Assembly: GCA_043228905.1 (NCBI GenBank)
Contig: JBHGNT010000015.1
Span: 17,112,001-17,176,000 of the forward strand
Reading direction: 5' to 3'
DNA from: Azolla caroliniana
Lineage: Eukaryota; Polypodiophyta
DNA length: 64,000 nucleotides
Shown one piece after another: positions 23,315 to 32,689 of the stretch (the stretch's first letter is position 1; the number at the start of each line of letters is the position of its first letter). Under the pieces are notes generated by a model. It did no database searches. It was not told where the DNA came from and saw nothing but the letters and a program-made list of their open reading frames with translations. A program made the translations under genes and the position numbers.

Positions 23315-24830
23315 TTTATGACAATGCGTGCATGCTACTACTCAAGTGGGACCAGAGGGGTCTTGGATCAAGGAGTACAAAGGGAAGAGGAAGTAGAAGA
23401 TTCACACTTGTCAAATTAGGTTGGTTGACCTTTGGGTCGTCGGGCAAAGCTTTTGCTCGTCCCGCGTTGGCTAGTCGAGCTTTCATACTTCGACCATTGA
23501 ATGTCAAGCTTTCGCTCGTCGAACAAGCTTAGGGTTTCAAATGCGATTAGTGTGGCGACTTGTTTGACTATTAGCATGTGATTAAGGGATTATACACAAG
23601 ATTAAGAAAAAAATGTGAGGAGAATGTATACAGAATTTCCTACAAAATGAGGGATTACAACTATTAAGGGCAAACTACCATGATTTCAATGGTTTTTTAC
23701 AAATTGATCAACTAGTCCGACACAAAACGACAATGAAACCAACACAAGGTGGGGGGGAACTAGATAGTATACAGTGAAGGCGAATCTAGTGGGCTTCAAG
23801 CTCGAATACCTCCAATGGCTATGTTGCTACGAATCAAAGTAGCTCTTGTGCCACTACAACCTCCCTTGAATGATCGGCGTGCAAGTTAGCACGTCCTTAT
23901 CCCGAAACTGCCGAGCGCGTAGCATTCTCCATCGTGGAGGAGACAACCCAAACCTCCGAGTAGATGACAACCGAAATGTTGAAGAAGTTGTCGTAGAAGA
24001 AACCCTATCCATAACCATAACTCTCAAGTAAGAAGCAAAAAACCCCCCCACAAACCTAAAGCTCACACGAAAGAAGAACCCAAGACATTGTCAAGAAACA
24101 AAGAACCCTAAAACCTTTCTGACTAAGACAATGATGGGGAAAGAAGGAGCAACCGAAACACTAAATGCCAAACCCTAATGGTGTCCTCTCCACTCCCACT
24201 CCCAAAATAGCAACCCCCAAACCCTAGAAATAATGAAGGAGAATATGAACCCCCAAAACCTTCATTGTGCTCTCTCAACCTAAAAAATGGGCGATCACAA
24301 ACCCTACAAATGAAGAAGAAGAAGAAGACGAGAACAAAACCTAGTGTTCCCCTTCAATAACCAAAATTGTGACCACAAACCCTAGAAATGAAGGAGAAGA
24401 AAAAAACAAAACCTAGTGGTCCCCTTCAACAACGAAAATGACAACTCAAAATAAGCCCTCTTCTCCCCCTTTTATAGAGGAAAAGAGGCGCTTATTTTCG
24501 GAATTTTTGTATTTATTATTCCCTTGTCTCAATTTTAAAAGCAAAGAGAATAAAATACCCCTTTACTCACATTTATTTATAATTATTCCTTTTCATATAT
24601 ACATACATATCTTTTGTAATGTCCGTGGAACCTCACTTTTTCATGTTTTCCTCCTTTGGTTATGCCACATCACGATAACAGGTAGGAAAACCGAATCAAC
24701 AATCAAATTTATTGCCCAATTCCTTGGTAATTTGATTTTTGTGAGATCCCCTACTCCTCATTTCCTACTCCATGCAACTACAAACCCTCAAAAGAAGGGG
24801 TGCTTAGAGAGATGACATGCTTCATCGACA
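23315..24830 (-). repeat. LTR-like remnant with AAACCCTA motifs
   Basis: Shares its left 90 bp with 7540-7620. A minus-strand CTATAAAAGGG box is at about 24466-24476, and below it six AAACCCTA/GAACCCTA motifs recur (about 23999, 24107, 24170, 24218, 24299, 24376), several within AAACCCTAGAAATGAAGGAGAA units. No coding potential. Edges lack a TSD. Confidence 0.45.
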
Positions 24831-25610
24831 CATATCTTGACACTTCACTGATTGTTGACAACTTTCAATGTGAAATTTATGAATTTGCAAAATAGAGGAC
24901 AATAGATTTTCCTATTAGCAATAGTAGGGCCACAAATTCCTTTCATTTAATATGATACATGTTGCTCTCAATTTTCTTCAATATGATAAAAATCAATTTG
25001 GTATTGGAGAGAAGAAGTTATTGAAAGAGATTATGAAAAAGTTGCAAGTCATGGACTATTCTATCTAAGAATTTGATCTACATTGATTTATTAATGTTTC
25101 TTTAAATGTCAAATATTTGGCATTTACAGCAATATTCAAGGACTCAACTACCTACAGGTGCGAAGAAATGCAATATAGAAAGAACTACTAAGCATGTCCA
25201 TAAAACAAAAGAATGTTCATGTTTCAAGCTTGGCACAAATGAGCTATGTATAAGAAGACTTTGCTAAAAGCTTAAGGATTGCCCTGAACATTCTCCCCAG
25301 AGTATTGGGTTGATCCTTAACACTTCTTGAAGCGCATCAAAAAGTTATGGATCAACAAGCTTACATGCATGATTCACATCTGACATTTGATAATGATTCT
25401 TATGAGCATTTAATTTAACAAAAAAGTAGTCATATAGTTTACATCTTAACTTGGTGTTGTGCATCCTTCAACATTAAATCACTCGGTGCAGATGCAATGC
25501 AGATGCAATCCAGCGTGTCTTATAATAATCTAGCTTATGTTCAAGCCTTCTATGGCTAGGACATTCACTCAACACTAAACCATAAGATTATATGAAAGAG
25601 TAGTTATACA
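24831..25610. other. Non-coding, nothing recognised
   Basis: AT-rich; no frame with recognisable protein, no repeats beyond GCAGATGCAAT doubled near 25490. Confidence 0.5.
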
Positions 25611-25985
25611 AAAAAGATTATTGGTGATCTTTAAACTTGGGAAATTTTGACCAGGTAACTCTATTGGACTCTTAAACCCCAAAATACAAGTTGACAGTTG
25701 ATTTTTAGATATGCGGCTGTAAGAACGGGTCCACATCAATAGGTTTTTGAAACGTGTTTTTGGAAGAGCAAAGCTTGAGTTGTATCTAGCATATGGTTAT
25801 TTTTCCATTCAGCCATCTAATTTTATTGAGCAGTATTCACTCATGATCACTGATGAATTACACATTCTCTTTAGAAATATTGGCTCCATATGTGATTAAA
25901 TTAATATATTGTATTATCTTATTTTTCATATGATCAGCTACCAACTTGTATTTTGGGGTTTAAGAATCCAATAGAGTTACTATCA

Positions 25986-26062
25986 TGATATGGCAAGACT
26001 CGAACCCATGACCTTAGGTTATATGGGTTGAGCTCTTGACCATTAGATCATCTATTGTAATA
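25986..26062 (-). other. tRNA-like box A/box B segment inside LTR
   Basis: On the minus strand TGATCTAATGG (box A consensus with one mismatch) is followed about 33 nt later by GGGTTCGAGTC (a perfect box B). Acceptor and anticodon stems do not pair, so it is not a tRNA gene. The same segment is in the right LTR. Confidence 0.4.
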
Positions 26063-26197
26063 CATAGTATATTATTTTCATTTATATTTTATTATAGGAA
26101 ATTAGTGTATATTCCAGATTTCTCTGGAACATTCTAGAAGCTTCAGGATTACTCCTGAAAACACTATAAAAGAGGGCACTAGGCATTATGTTGAACC

Positions 26198-26209
26198 AAA
26201 TTGGTTCAA
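26198..26209 (+). promoter_or_regulatory. Predicted RNA 5' end complementary to the primer site
   Basis: AAATTGGTTCAA lies 33 bp after the first T of TATAAA, the expected transcription start distance, and is the exact reverse complement of 26425-26436. Confidence 0.65.
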
Positions 26210-26275
26210 CGCCAGTCTTAAGCCTTTTAGCCACCATTGTATATTCTCTTCATATAATACATATCTTTCTTATCA

Positions 26276-26278
<3 letters not shown>

Positions 26279-26310
<32 letters not shown>
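26279..26310. repeat. (CT)n microsatellite in LTR
   Basis: Sixteen CT units; the right LTR carries a shorter interrupted tract at 31505-31530. Confidence 0.95.
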
Positions 26311-26317
<7 letters not shown>

Positions 26318-26424
26318 TGTCTCGCTCACTTCTTCCTTCTCTCGAAGAAGTTCCACACCTCTCATAGTACTAATCCTTCGTTTAGTACTAATTCCTTCTC
26401 TGTCTCAGTACTGTTCATGACAGT

Positions 26425-26436
26425 TTGAACCAATTT
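26425..26436 (+). promoter_or_regulatory. Self-priming type primer-binding site
   Basis: TTGAACCAATTT starts two bases after the LTR. It has no TGG start and pairs over 12 nt with the predicted mRNA 5' end at 26198-26209. Confidence 0.65.
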
Positions 26437-26496
26437 TCCCTACCTTTTGTCTCTCTCATTTCCTACTAATCTTTTATTCCTCTTTTCTTTCATTCC

Positions 26497-27647
26497 ATGG
26501 CCACTGTTAGCGCTGAAGAATATCAATCTGTTTTCTCGGAATTTCAATGCTTGAAGGAGAAGTTCCATGCTTTGGAACAAGAAAACCAACGGTTGTTGGG
26601 TGATCTTCAGCAAATCTCCTTAGAAAAGCAGCAACGCAACAACAACATGGGGAACTTGCGTTACGCGTGCAACAACTCGAAGCAACCATCGTTGCGATGC
26701 AACAACAAGGGCCCGGAACACAAGGGATTCATAAAGAACCCAAGATTGGCCTTCCCACGAAGTTCGATGGAACATGATCGCAGTTTAGAGGGTTCCTTAA
26801 CCAGGTACGATTAGTTATTCAAATGCATCCTTCCCGATATCCCACCGATGCATCACGAGTGGGTTTAGTAGGCACTTTGTAAAGTGGCTCAGCGTTGTCA
26901 TGGTTCGCTCCACTATTAGAAAAGGAATCTCCATTACTCAACAATTTTGAAGAGTTTCTAGGTGAGTTTAAAGCATGTTTCGGAGATACTGACAGCATCG
27001 GGACCGCAATCAACAAAATCCGGCGATTACGTCAAGGTGACCGTCCAGCCTCCGCATACGCTGCAAATTTTCGCCTACTCACCACCGATATCCCTTGGGA
27101 TGATCAAGCGTTGATGGAGCAATTCCGTTATGGTTTACGCAACGACGTCAAGGATTTACTATTGACCTTCCCCGAAGAGACAAAGTCCTTAACAGAAGCA
27201 ATCAGTCGCGCGGTGAGATGTGACAACCGCCTCTTTGAGCGACGTTCGGAACGACAGCTACAGATGCCGAGGACAAGATTAGAGCCCACCTACGCCTCAG
27301 TGGTAGCAAGACCTTTTCCGAGGGAGTCATATAATGCGCCTCCAGCGAATACTCCAACTCCGATGGAGATTGACACTACACGTCGTCGAGGGCCATTATC
27401 CGAAGAAGAAAAGCAACGACGCCGTACAAATCGACTATGTCTTTACTGCGGTGGACGAGGACATATCGCAATAAATTTCCCCCATAGGCCAAGAAGACAG
27501 GTAAACCAAATAGTCGCTAGTTCTAATTGTACTAAATCTGAGCCTATTTCAGTAGGGATATCTGATAGTCCTAATAGTACTAATATCCCAGATCTAGCAA
27601 ACAAATTTGATGTCCTTAGTCAGTTAGAAGAAGAGTTAAACGACTAA
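26497..27647 (+). pseudogene. Sushi-like gag
   Basis: ATG 26497 opens a coiled-coil N-terminus ('CLKEKFHALEQENQRLLGDL'). A one-base indel near 26640-26655 moves the frame; in the frame that continues, residues read 'GLPTKFDGT', a TGA near 26776, 'SQFRGFLNQVRLVIQMHPSR' and 'YPTDASRVGLVGTL', a TAA at 26880, then 'SGSALSWFAPLLEKESPLL'. These blocks match, from memory, gag of sushi/Tf1-type chromoviruses. The 'PMEIDTTRRRGPLSEEEKQR' motif precedes the knuckle 'CLYCGGRGHIAINF', in which the last Cys is Phe. The frame ends at TAA 27645-27647; pol follows in the same frame without its own ATG, so the stop may be a normal readthrough signal or a mutation. Confidence 0.88.
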
Positions 27648-30600
27648 GTCCAACCAAACGGCAGCCCTAGATCTGTGCAACCCATTAGTGGTTCCATTCC
27701 CTCTAAGCAAGTTAGTGATGTGTTCGTAGCCCAAGTAATAGTTAGTACTAAAAGTACCCCTCCAGTACATGTCCTAGCACTCCTAGATTCCGGAGCTAAC
27801 TCTTGCTTTATGGATAAGAAATTTGCTCAAACTCATAAGATATCCCTAAGAAAACTCCAGTGTCCAACCTCTGTAGTAGTCATTGATGGACGTCCCACTG
27901 CTTCCGGAAATATCATAGAAGAGTTAGAGCCCATTAATATTGTCCTAGATAACTTAGCATGTGTAGTATCATTTAATATTATTAGTATCCCAGAACATCC
28001 TATAGTTTTAGGATTACCGTGGTTCGAGTTACATAACCTAGACATAGATTGGAGAACAAGAGAAATCCGGTGTCGACAAACCCAAGGGTCAACTCAGAAG
28101 ATGGCAACCATTTCGCTACGTCAATTGCGTAAAGAAGGGCGCAAGGAGGAAATGTTCCTCTTTGCAATATCAGTAAACCCCTCCAGCACCACTAAAGAAG
28201 AATCCACCGCTCAACTTCCCGAGAAGTATCGCCATTACGCCGATGTGTTCGATAAAGTACAAGCCAACACACTTCCTCATCATCGACCGTACGATTGCCC
28301 CATCGATTTACAACTGGGAAAAGAGCCGCCATGGGGACCGATCTACAATTTGTCACCAACCGAGCTGGAAGTCCTTCGGGCCTATATAGAGGAGAATTTG
28401 GAAAATGGTTTCATTCGGCATTCGAAATCTCCAGCCGGCGCGCCCATTTTCTTCGTAAAAAAAAAAGATGGATCGCTTCGTCTCGTTGTAGATTACCGTG
28501 GCTTGAATAAGGTTACAATCAGGAATAGGTATGCTCTTCCCCTTATCTCAAGTCTTTTAGAACGGATCAATGGTGCCAGGTTCTTCATGAAGATCGACTT
28601 ACGGGGAGCATATAACCTCGTACGGATCCGACCAGGAGACGAATGGAAGACCGCGTTTCGCACCAGATATGGGCACTTCGAGTATAGGGTCATGCCGTTC
28701 GGCCTCACTAATGCGCCGACAGTCTTCCAGCACATGGCTAATGATATATTCCGAGATCTATTGGATGATTGTTTGATCATCTATTTGGATGATCTACTGG
28801 TTTATTCAAAGACCCAAGAAGAACATGATTCTCATGTACTATTAGTACTAAAACGACTTCGAGAACATGGTCTGTATGCAAAGCTGGAAAAATGTAGTTT
28901 CGGGTGCAACCAAGTGGAATTTCTCAGCTACATCATTTCGTTAGAAGGCATCTCCATGGACCCAGCTAAGGTCAAAACAGTGGTAGAATGGCAGACTCCG
29001 CGTTCGGTGCGGGATGTGCAATGCTTCTTAGGCTTTGCCAATTTTTACCGGAAGTTCATACAAGATTACTCAAAGATCGTTCTACCTCTCACACAACTTA
29101 CCAGGAAGGGACAACCGTTCATCTGGTCTGAAGAAACGGACATGGCTTTCGAGAGTCTTAAAAAGGCATTTACATCGGCTCCAATTCTAGCTCATGTCGA
29201 TCCGGAAAAACCATTCATTATCGAAGCTGACGCATCGGATTTTGCATTGGGGAGCATTCTGTCACAACAGGGGAATGATGAGAGGCTACATCCTGTGGCT
29301 TTTCACTCACGCAAGTTTGACGCCGCCGAAATCAACTACGAAATTCATGATAAGGAGCTATTGGCAATAGTGGATTCTTTTATGCAATGGAGGCATTTTC
29401 TGGAGGGATCCTCTCATCCAGTCACCGTATTTAGTGACCACAAGAATCTTGCCTACTTTCAGGATGCTTGTGTATTGAATTGACGTCAAGCTCAGTGGGC
29501 CCACTTCCTCACGCGTTTCGACTTCAAAATTACATATCGTCCGGGGAGGCACCAAGGGAAGGCAGATGCATTATCACGGCATTCGTATCTAGCACCCCGT
29601 CTCGGTGAGCCAGCTTTCGATAACCAAAAACAAGTCATCTTGGGACCGACACGATTACAAGCAACACAGATCTTTGACATGCCTATGGATTCCCGCGTTA
29701 TTGATACCATACGTGAAGACTTGAAGACAGATGCGTTCGCCCAAGCTATACTAGCACAAATTGATCCCTCTCGAGCGTCGTGTTCACAGTCGCAACCACC
29801 AGGTACGGACTATCAGCAATTCAAATACCATGATGGATTACTCTTCTTTAAAGAACTTTTGTATGTTCCTAATGGTTCTTGCCGCCTTTGAGTAGTACAA
29901 AACTGTCATGACACATATACAGCTGGGCATTTTGGTAGTACTAAAACATTACATTTAGTACAACGAACATTCTGGTGGCCCTGTATGCGACAATTTGTCG
30001 AGGATTTTGTTCGGACTTGTGATACATATTGCAGAGCGAAAATGCCAAGGCATCATCCATATGGTTTATTAGAACCATTACTAATTCCAAGCAAGCCGTG
30101 GCAATCCATTGCTCTAGACTTCATCACAGATCTTCCAGTCTCTAAGGGGTTCAATGCGATTCTAGCGGTGGTCGATCGATATACGAAGATGGCTCATTTC
30201 TTGCCATGTACTAAGGAGATTTCCAGTGAAGACACTGCCGAAATTGTCATGCGTGAAGTATGTCGGCATCATGAACTTCCCGATAGTATCATCAGCGACC
30301 GTGGACCCCAGTTCGTGTCAAAATTCTGGAAGCACCTTTTTAACATGCTCAATGTCACTTGGAACCTCTCCTTCGGCTACCACCCACAAACCGACGGCCA
30401 AGCTGAACGAACAAATCAAATGTTGGAGCAGTATCTGCGGTGCTTTCTTAGCTATCATCAAGATGACTGGGCAGATATTCTCCACTTCGCCGAATTTGCC
30501 TATAACAACTCTATCCACGCATCCACTAAAGTTACGCCATTTTATGCTTATACGGGATGTCACCCCCGGTGGAGTGTACTTGAAACCCCAGAGGTGTCCA

Positions 30601-31214
30601 CAAATCCGTGCGCGGAGGATCGTTTGGAGCAGTTACGCAAGATACAAGCGGATTTATCTACTCATCTCCAACAAGCTCAACAAACACACAAGGTCTACGC
30701 GGATCGTCATCGACTTCCATCCAGTTTTAATATTGAAGATCGGGTGTGGCTGCTACGACGACACATCAAGACTACTCGTCCATGTGAGAAGTTAGATTAT
30801 CGGCGATTAGGTCCTTTCCGTATTATTCGACAGATTAATGATGTTGCTTTTCGTCTCGATCTACCTCCTCAACTTCGGATACATCCGGTGTTTCATAGTT
30901 CTCTCCTCGAACCCTACCACGAGAGCACCATCCCAGGACGTCTTATCCAACCTCCACCCCCGATCGAGCTTGAAGATGGGCCGGAGTACGAGGTTGCCGC
31001 CATCCTTGATTCCAAGATTGTTCGCAACAAGCTCTACTATCTAGTCGATTGGCTAGGCTATAGCCACAACGAACGTACTTGGGAACCGATTGAGTATGTG
31101 ACCAATGCTCGTGCTCTTCTTGAAGACTTCCATCGTCAATATCCACACAAACCAGGTCCTCAATCCAAGACGACTCGTGACACTCGTCGTTTTAAAGGGG
31201 GGATAGTGTCATGA
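27648..31214 (+). pseudogene. Sushi-like pol: protease, RT, RNase H, integrase, chromodomain
   Basis: One frame with only two stops, TGA 29481 and TGA 29889, each in place of CGA-type Arg. Protease 'ALLDSGANSCFM'; RT 'FFMKIDLRGAYNLVRI' and catalytic 'IIYLDDLLVYSKT' (about 28780); RNase H 'IEADASDFALGSILS', 'KELLAIVDSF', 'FSDHKNLAYF'. Integrase has 'HDTYTAGHFGSTKT', a finger ending 'CDTYCRAKMPRHHPYGLLEP', and catalytic 'ALDFITDLP', 'ISDRGPQFVSKFW', 'DGQAERTNQ'. A GPF/Y block ('RRLGPFRIIRQIN') precedes a well-formed chromodomain 'YLVDWLGYSHNERTWEP' at about 31035-31090. The frame ends at TGA 31212-31214 in the LTR. Apart from the two stops it looks close to functional. Confidence 0.93.
31193..31206 (+). 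promoter_or_regulatory. Polypurine tract of sushi-like element
   Basis: AAAGGGGGGATAG abuts the right LTR start TGTCATGA. Confidence 0.85.
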
Positions 31215-31654
31215 TATGGCAAGACTCGAACCCATGACCTTAGGTTATATGGGTCGAGCTCTTGACCATTAGATCATCTATTGTAATACGTAGGATATTA
31301 TTTTCATTTACATTTTATTATAGGAAATTAGTGTATATTCCGGATTTCTCTGGAACATTCTAGAAGCTTCAGGATTACTCCTAAAAACACTATAAAAGAG
31401 GGCACTAGGCATTATGTTGAACCAAATTGGTTCAACGCCAGTCTTAAGCCTTTTAGCCACCATTGTATATTCTCTTCATATAATACATATCTTTCTTATC
31501 ATCACTCTCTCTCTCTCTCTCTCTCTCTCTCGATCTCTCTCTTTCTCTCTGTCTCGCTCACTTCTTCCTTCTCTCGAAGAAGTTCCACACCTCTCATAGT
31601 ACTAATCCTTCGTTTAGTACTAATTCCTTCTCTATCTCAGTACTGTTCATGACA
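31207..31654 (+). repeat. 3' LTR of sushi-like chromovirus
   Basis: 448 bp, TGTCATGATATGG to TTCATGACA, then TSD GTTAC. Same palindrome and TATAAA box as the left LTR. Confidence 0.93.
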
Positions 31655-31845
31655 GTTACCTGGCCAAATTTTTTGCAAGTTTAAAGATCACCAATAATCT
31701 TTTTCTTAGAATCTTTGGACGGGTGCTCTAATCATGTTCATAGTATAAATCAATGGAAGCGAAACCCTAGAACTATGAAGTTTGTATTTATTGGCTACTA
31801 CTCATTCGTAAAGCAAGCTATAGATGTTATTACCCTCAAACTAAG

Positions 31846-31946
31846 TGTTAAGAATTAGGTAAGTAATTAAGTATGGGTTAATTAGTTCCTAATTATGTGA
31901 TTAAGTTAAGCGGAAGATTATGTGATGTGTGTGTATGTGTGTGAGA

Positions 31947-31998
<52 letters not shown>

Positions 31999-32310
31999 TG
32001 AACAACACAAGATGGGGGATGAGTAAGTATATTAAATTAGCTTCAACATCATCAAATACAAAAATACCTTCAATGAGGTATATATAGGTTTCATGTGCAA
32101 GGGTGCAAATGTGCTAGGAGAATATAGGTACAACATGTAAGTCCTATATTAAATGAGCATGGAGTGGTGGATCTACAATGTATCCCACTCGAGTACAAAA
32201 TCCTATTTAAGGCTTTATGGTCAACACACTAACTAGATTCTATCTAGGTAACTACTAAGTTACATATGTTGACTTACTAACGAAACTAAGTTGAGCTTGA
32301 TCTCTCAACA
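31846..32310 (-). mobile_element. Solo LTR with TSD CTAAG
   Basis: TGTTAAGAATTAGG to GATCTCTCAACA, 465 bp, flanked by CTAAG at 31841-31845 and 32311-32315. Its ends match the copia LTR at 48684-48977 (TGTTAAGAA... / ...CTCTCAACA), as does the GT-then-GA tract near its left end. Minus orientation is inferred from that match. Confidence 0.85.
31951..31994. repeat. (GA)n microsatellite in solo LTR
   Basis: Twenty-two GA units preceded by a GT-rich run. Confidence 0.95.
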
Positions 32311-32431
32311 CTAAGAAACACTTCACCGTAAAAATTGTTTATTGAGTTTGAATCATACTTTTGCTGTTTCTAATCTTCACAATCTATGTGTATTTTTTGA
32401 AGTTGTATCAAGTTATCTAAACTATTGTCTT

Positions 32432-32504
32432 TTCCATTATCGGGAGTTCAACCCGGGTCTCTCGGGTGAGAGCCGAGTATCCTAACCAACTAATCTACAA
32501 TGGA
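32432..32504 (-). pseudogene. tRNA-Glu(CTC)-like sequence, degenerate
   Basis: The 73-nt minus-strand sequence folds as a tRNA: acceptor TCCATTG/TAATGGA (one G-T wobble), D arm with GGTTAGGAT, anticodon loop CTCTCAC in a CTCGG/CCGAG stem giving anticodon CTC, and T stem CCGGG/CCCGA. The T loop reads TTGAACT where tRNAs have TTCGANT, and the T stem has one C-A mismatch, so box B is damaged. A pseudogene or tRNA-derived SINE head is more likely than a working tRNA. Confidence 0.7.
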
Positions 32505-32689
32505 TCAGATCTAGTGCACTCTCTAATATTACAAGCATTCACTAGAAATAAATAATATTTATATATTGCGCAAGCATAAACGAACAACTGGGGATTATTC
32601 TAACACTCTCTCGTTTTCAAGATTTTTGGCATATTCTTGACTTTTGTAATGTATTTGTATACTCTCTGTAACGCAAATATCTCTATAGG

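Larger units (their letters stand above)
25981..26422 (+). repeat. 5' LTR of sushi-like chromovirus
   Basis: Begins TATCATGATATGG (first TG mutated to TA compared with the right copy) and ends TTCATGACA. TATAAA at 26165-26170; perfect palindrome GTTGAACCAA-A-TTGGTTCAAC at 26190-26210; (CT)n at 26279-26310. About 10 substitutions from the right LTR by eye. Confidence 0.93.
25981..31654 (+). mobile_element. Complete sushi/Tf1-like chromovirus, TSD GTTAC
   Basis: LTRs of 442 and 448 bp flank gag and pol with a C-terminal chromodomain. TSD GTTAC at 25976-25980 and 31655-31659. LTR ends form an 8-bp inverted pair TGTCATGA/TCATGACA. The primer site does not match a tRNA end; it is complementary to the predicted RNA start, as in self-priming elements. 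Confidence 0.93.
25611..31704. mobile_element. Inverted-repeat (foldback/MITE-like) element split by a chromovirus
   Basis: Left arm 25611-25696 is the reverse complement of the right arm formed by 25942-25980 plus 31660-31704, about 86 bp and roughly 90% identical by eye. Removing the chromovirus (25981-31654) and one TSD copy restores the right arm, giving an element of about 420 bp with a non-coding centre. No TSD was recognised for the inverted-repeat element, so its superfamily is open. Confidence 0.8.

Noticed and set aside
23990-24385. Interstitial telomere array
   Set aside because: AAACCCTA motifs are scattered, not in tandem 7-bp units.
25986-26062. Functional tRNA gene in the LTR
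   Set aside because: Only the A and B boxes match; acceptor and anticodon stems do not form.
26423-26440. tRNA primer site after the sushi-like LTR
   Set aside because: The sequence does not begin with TGG and fits no tRNA 3' end I know; pairing with the RNA start fits better.
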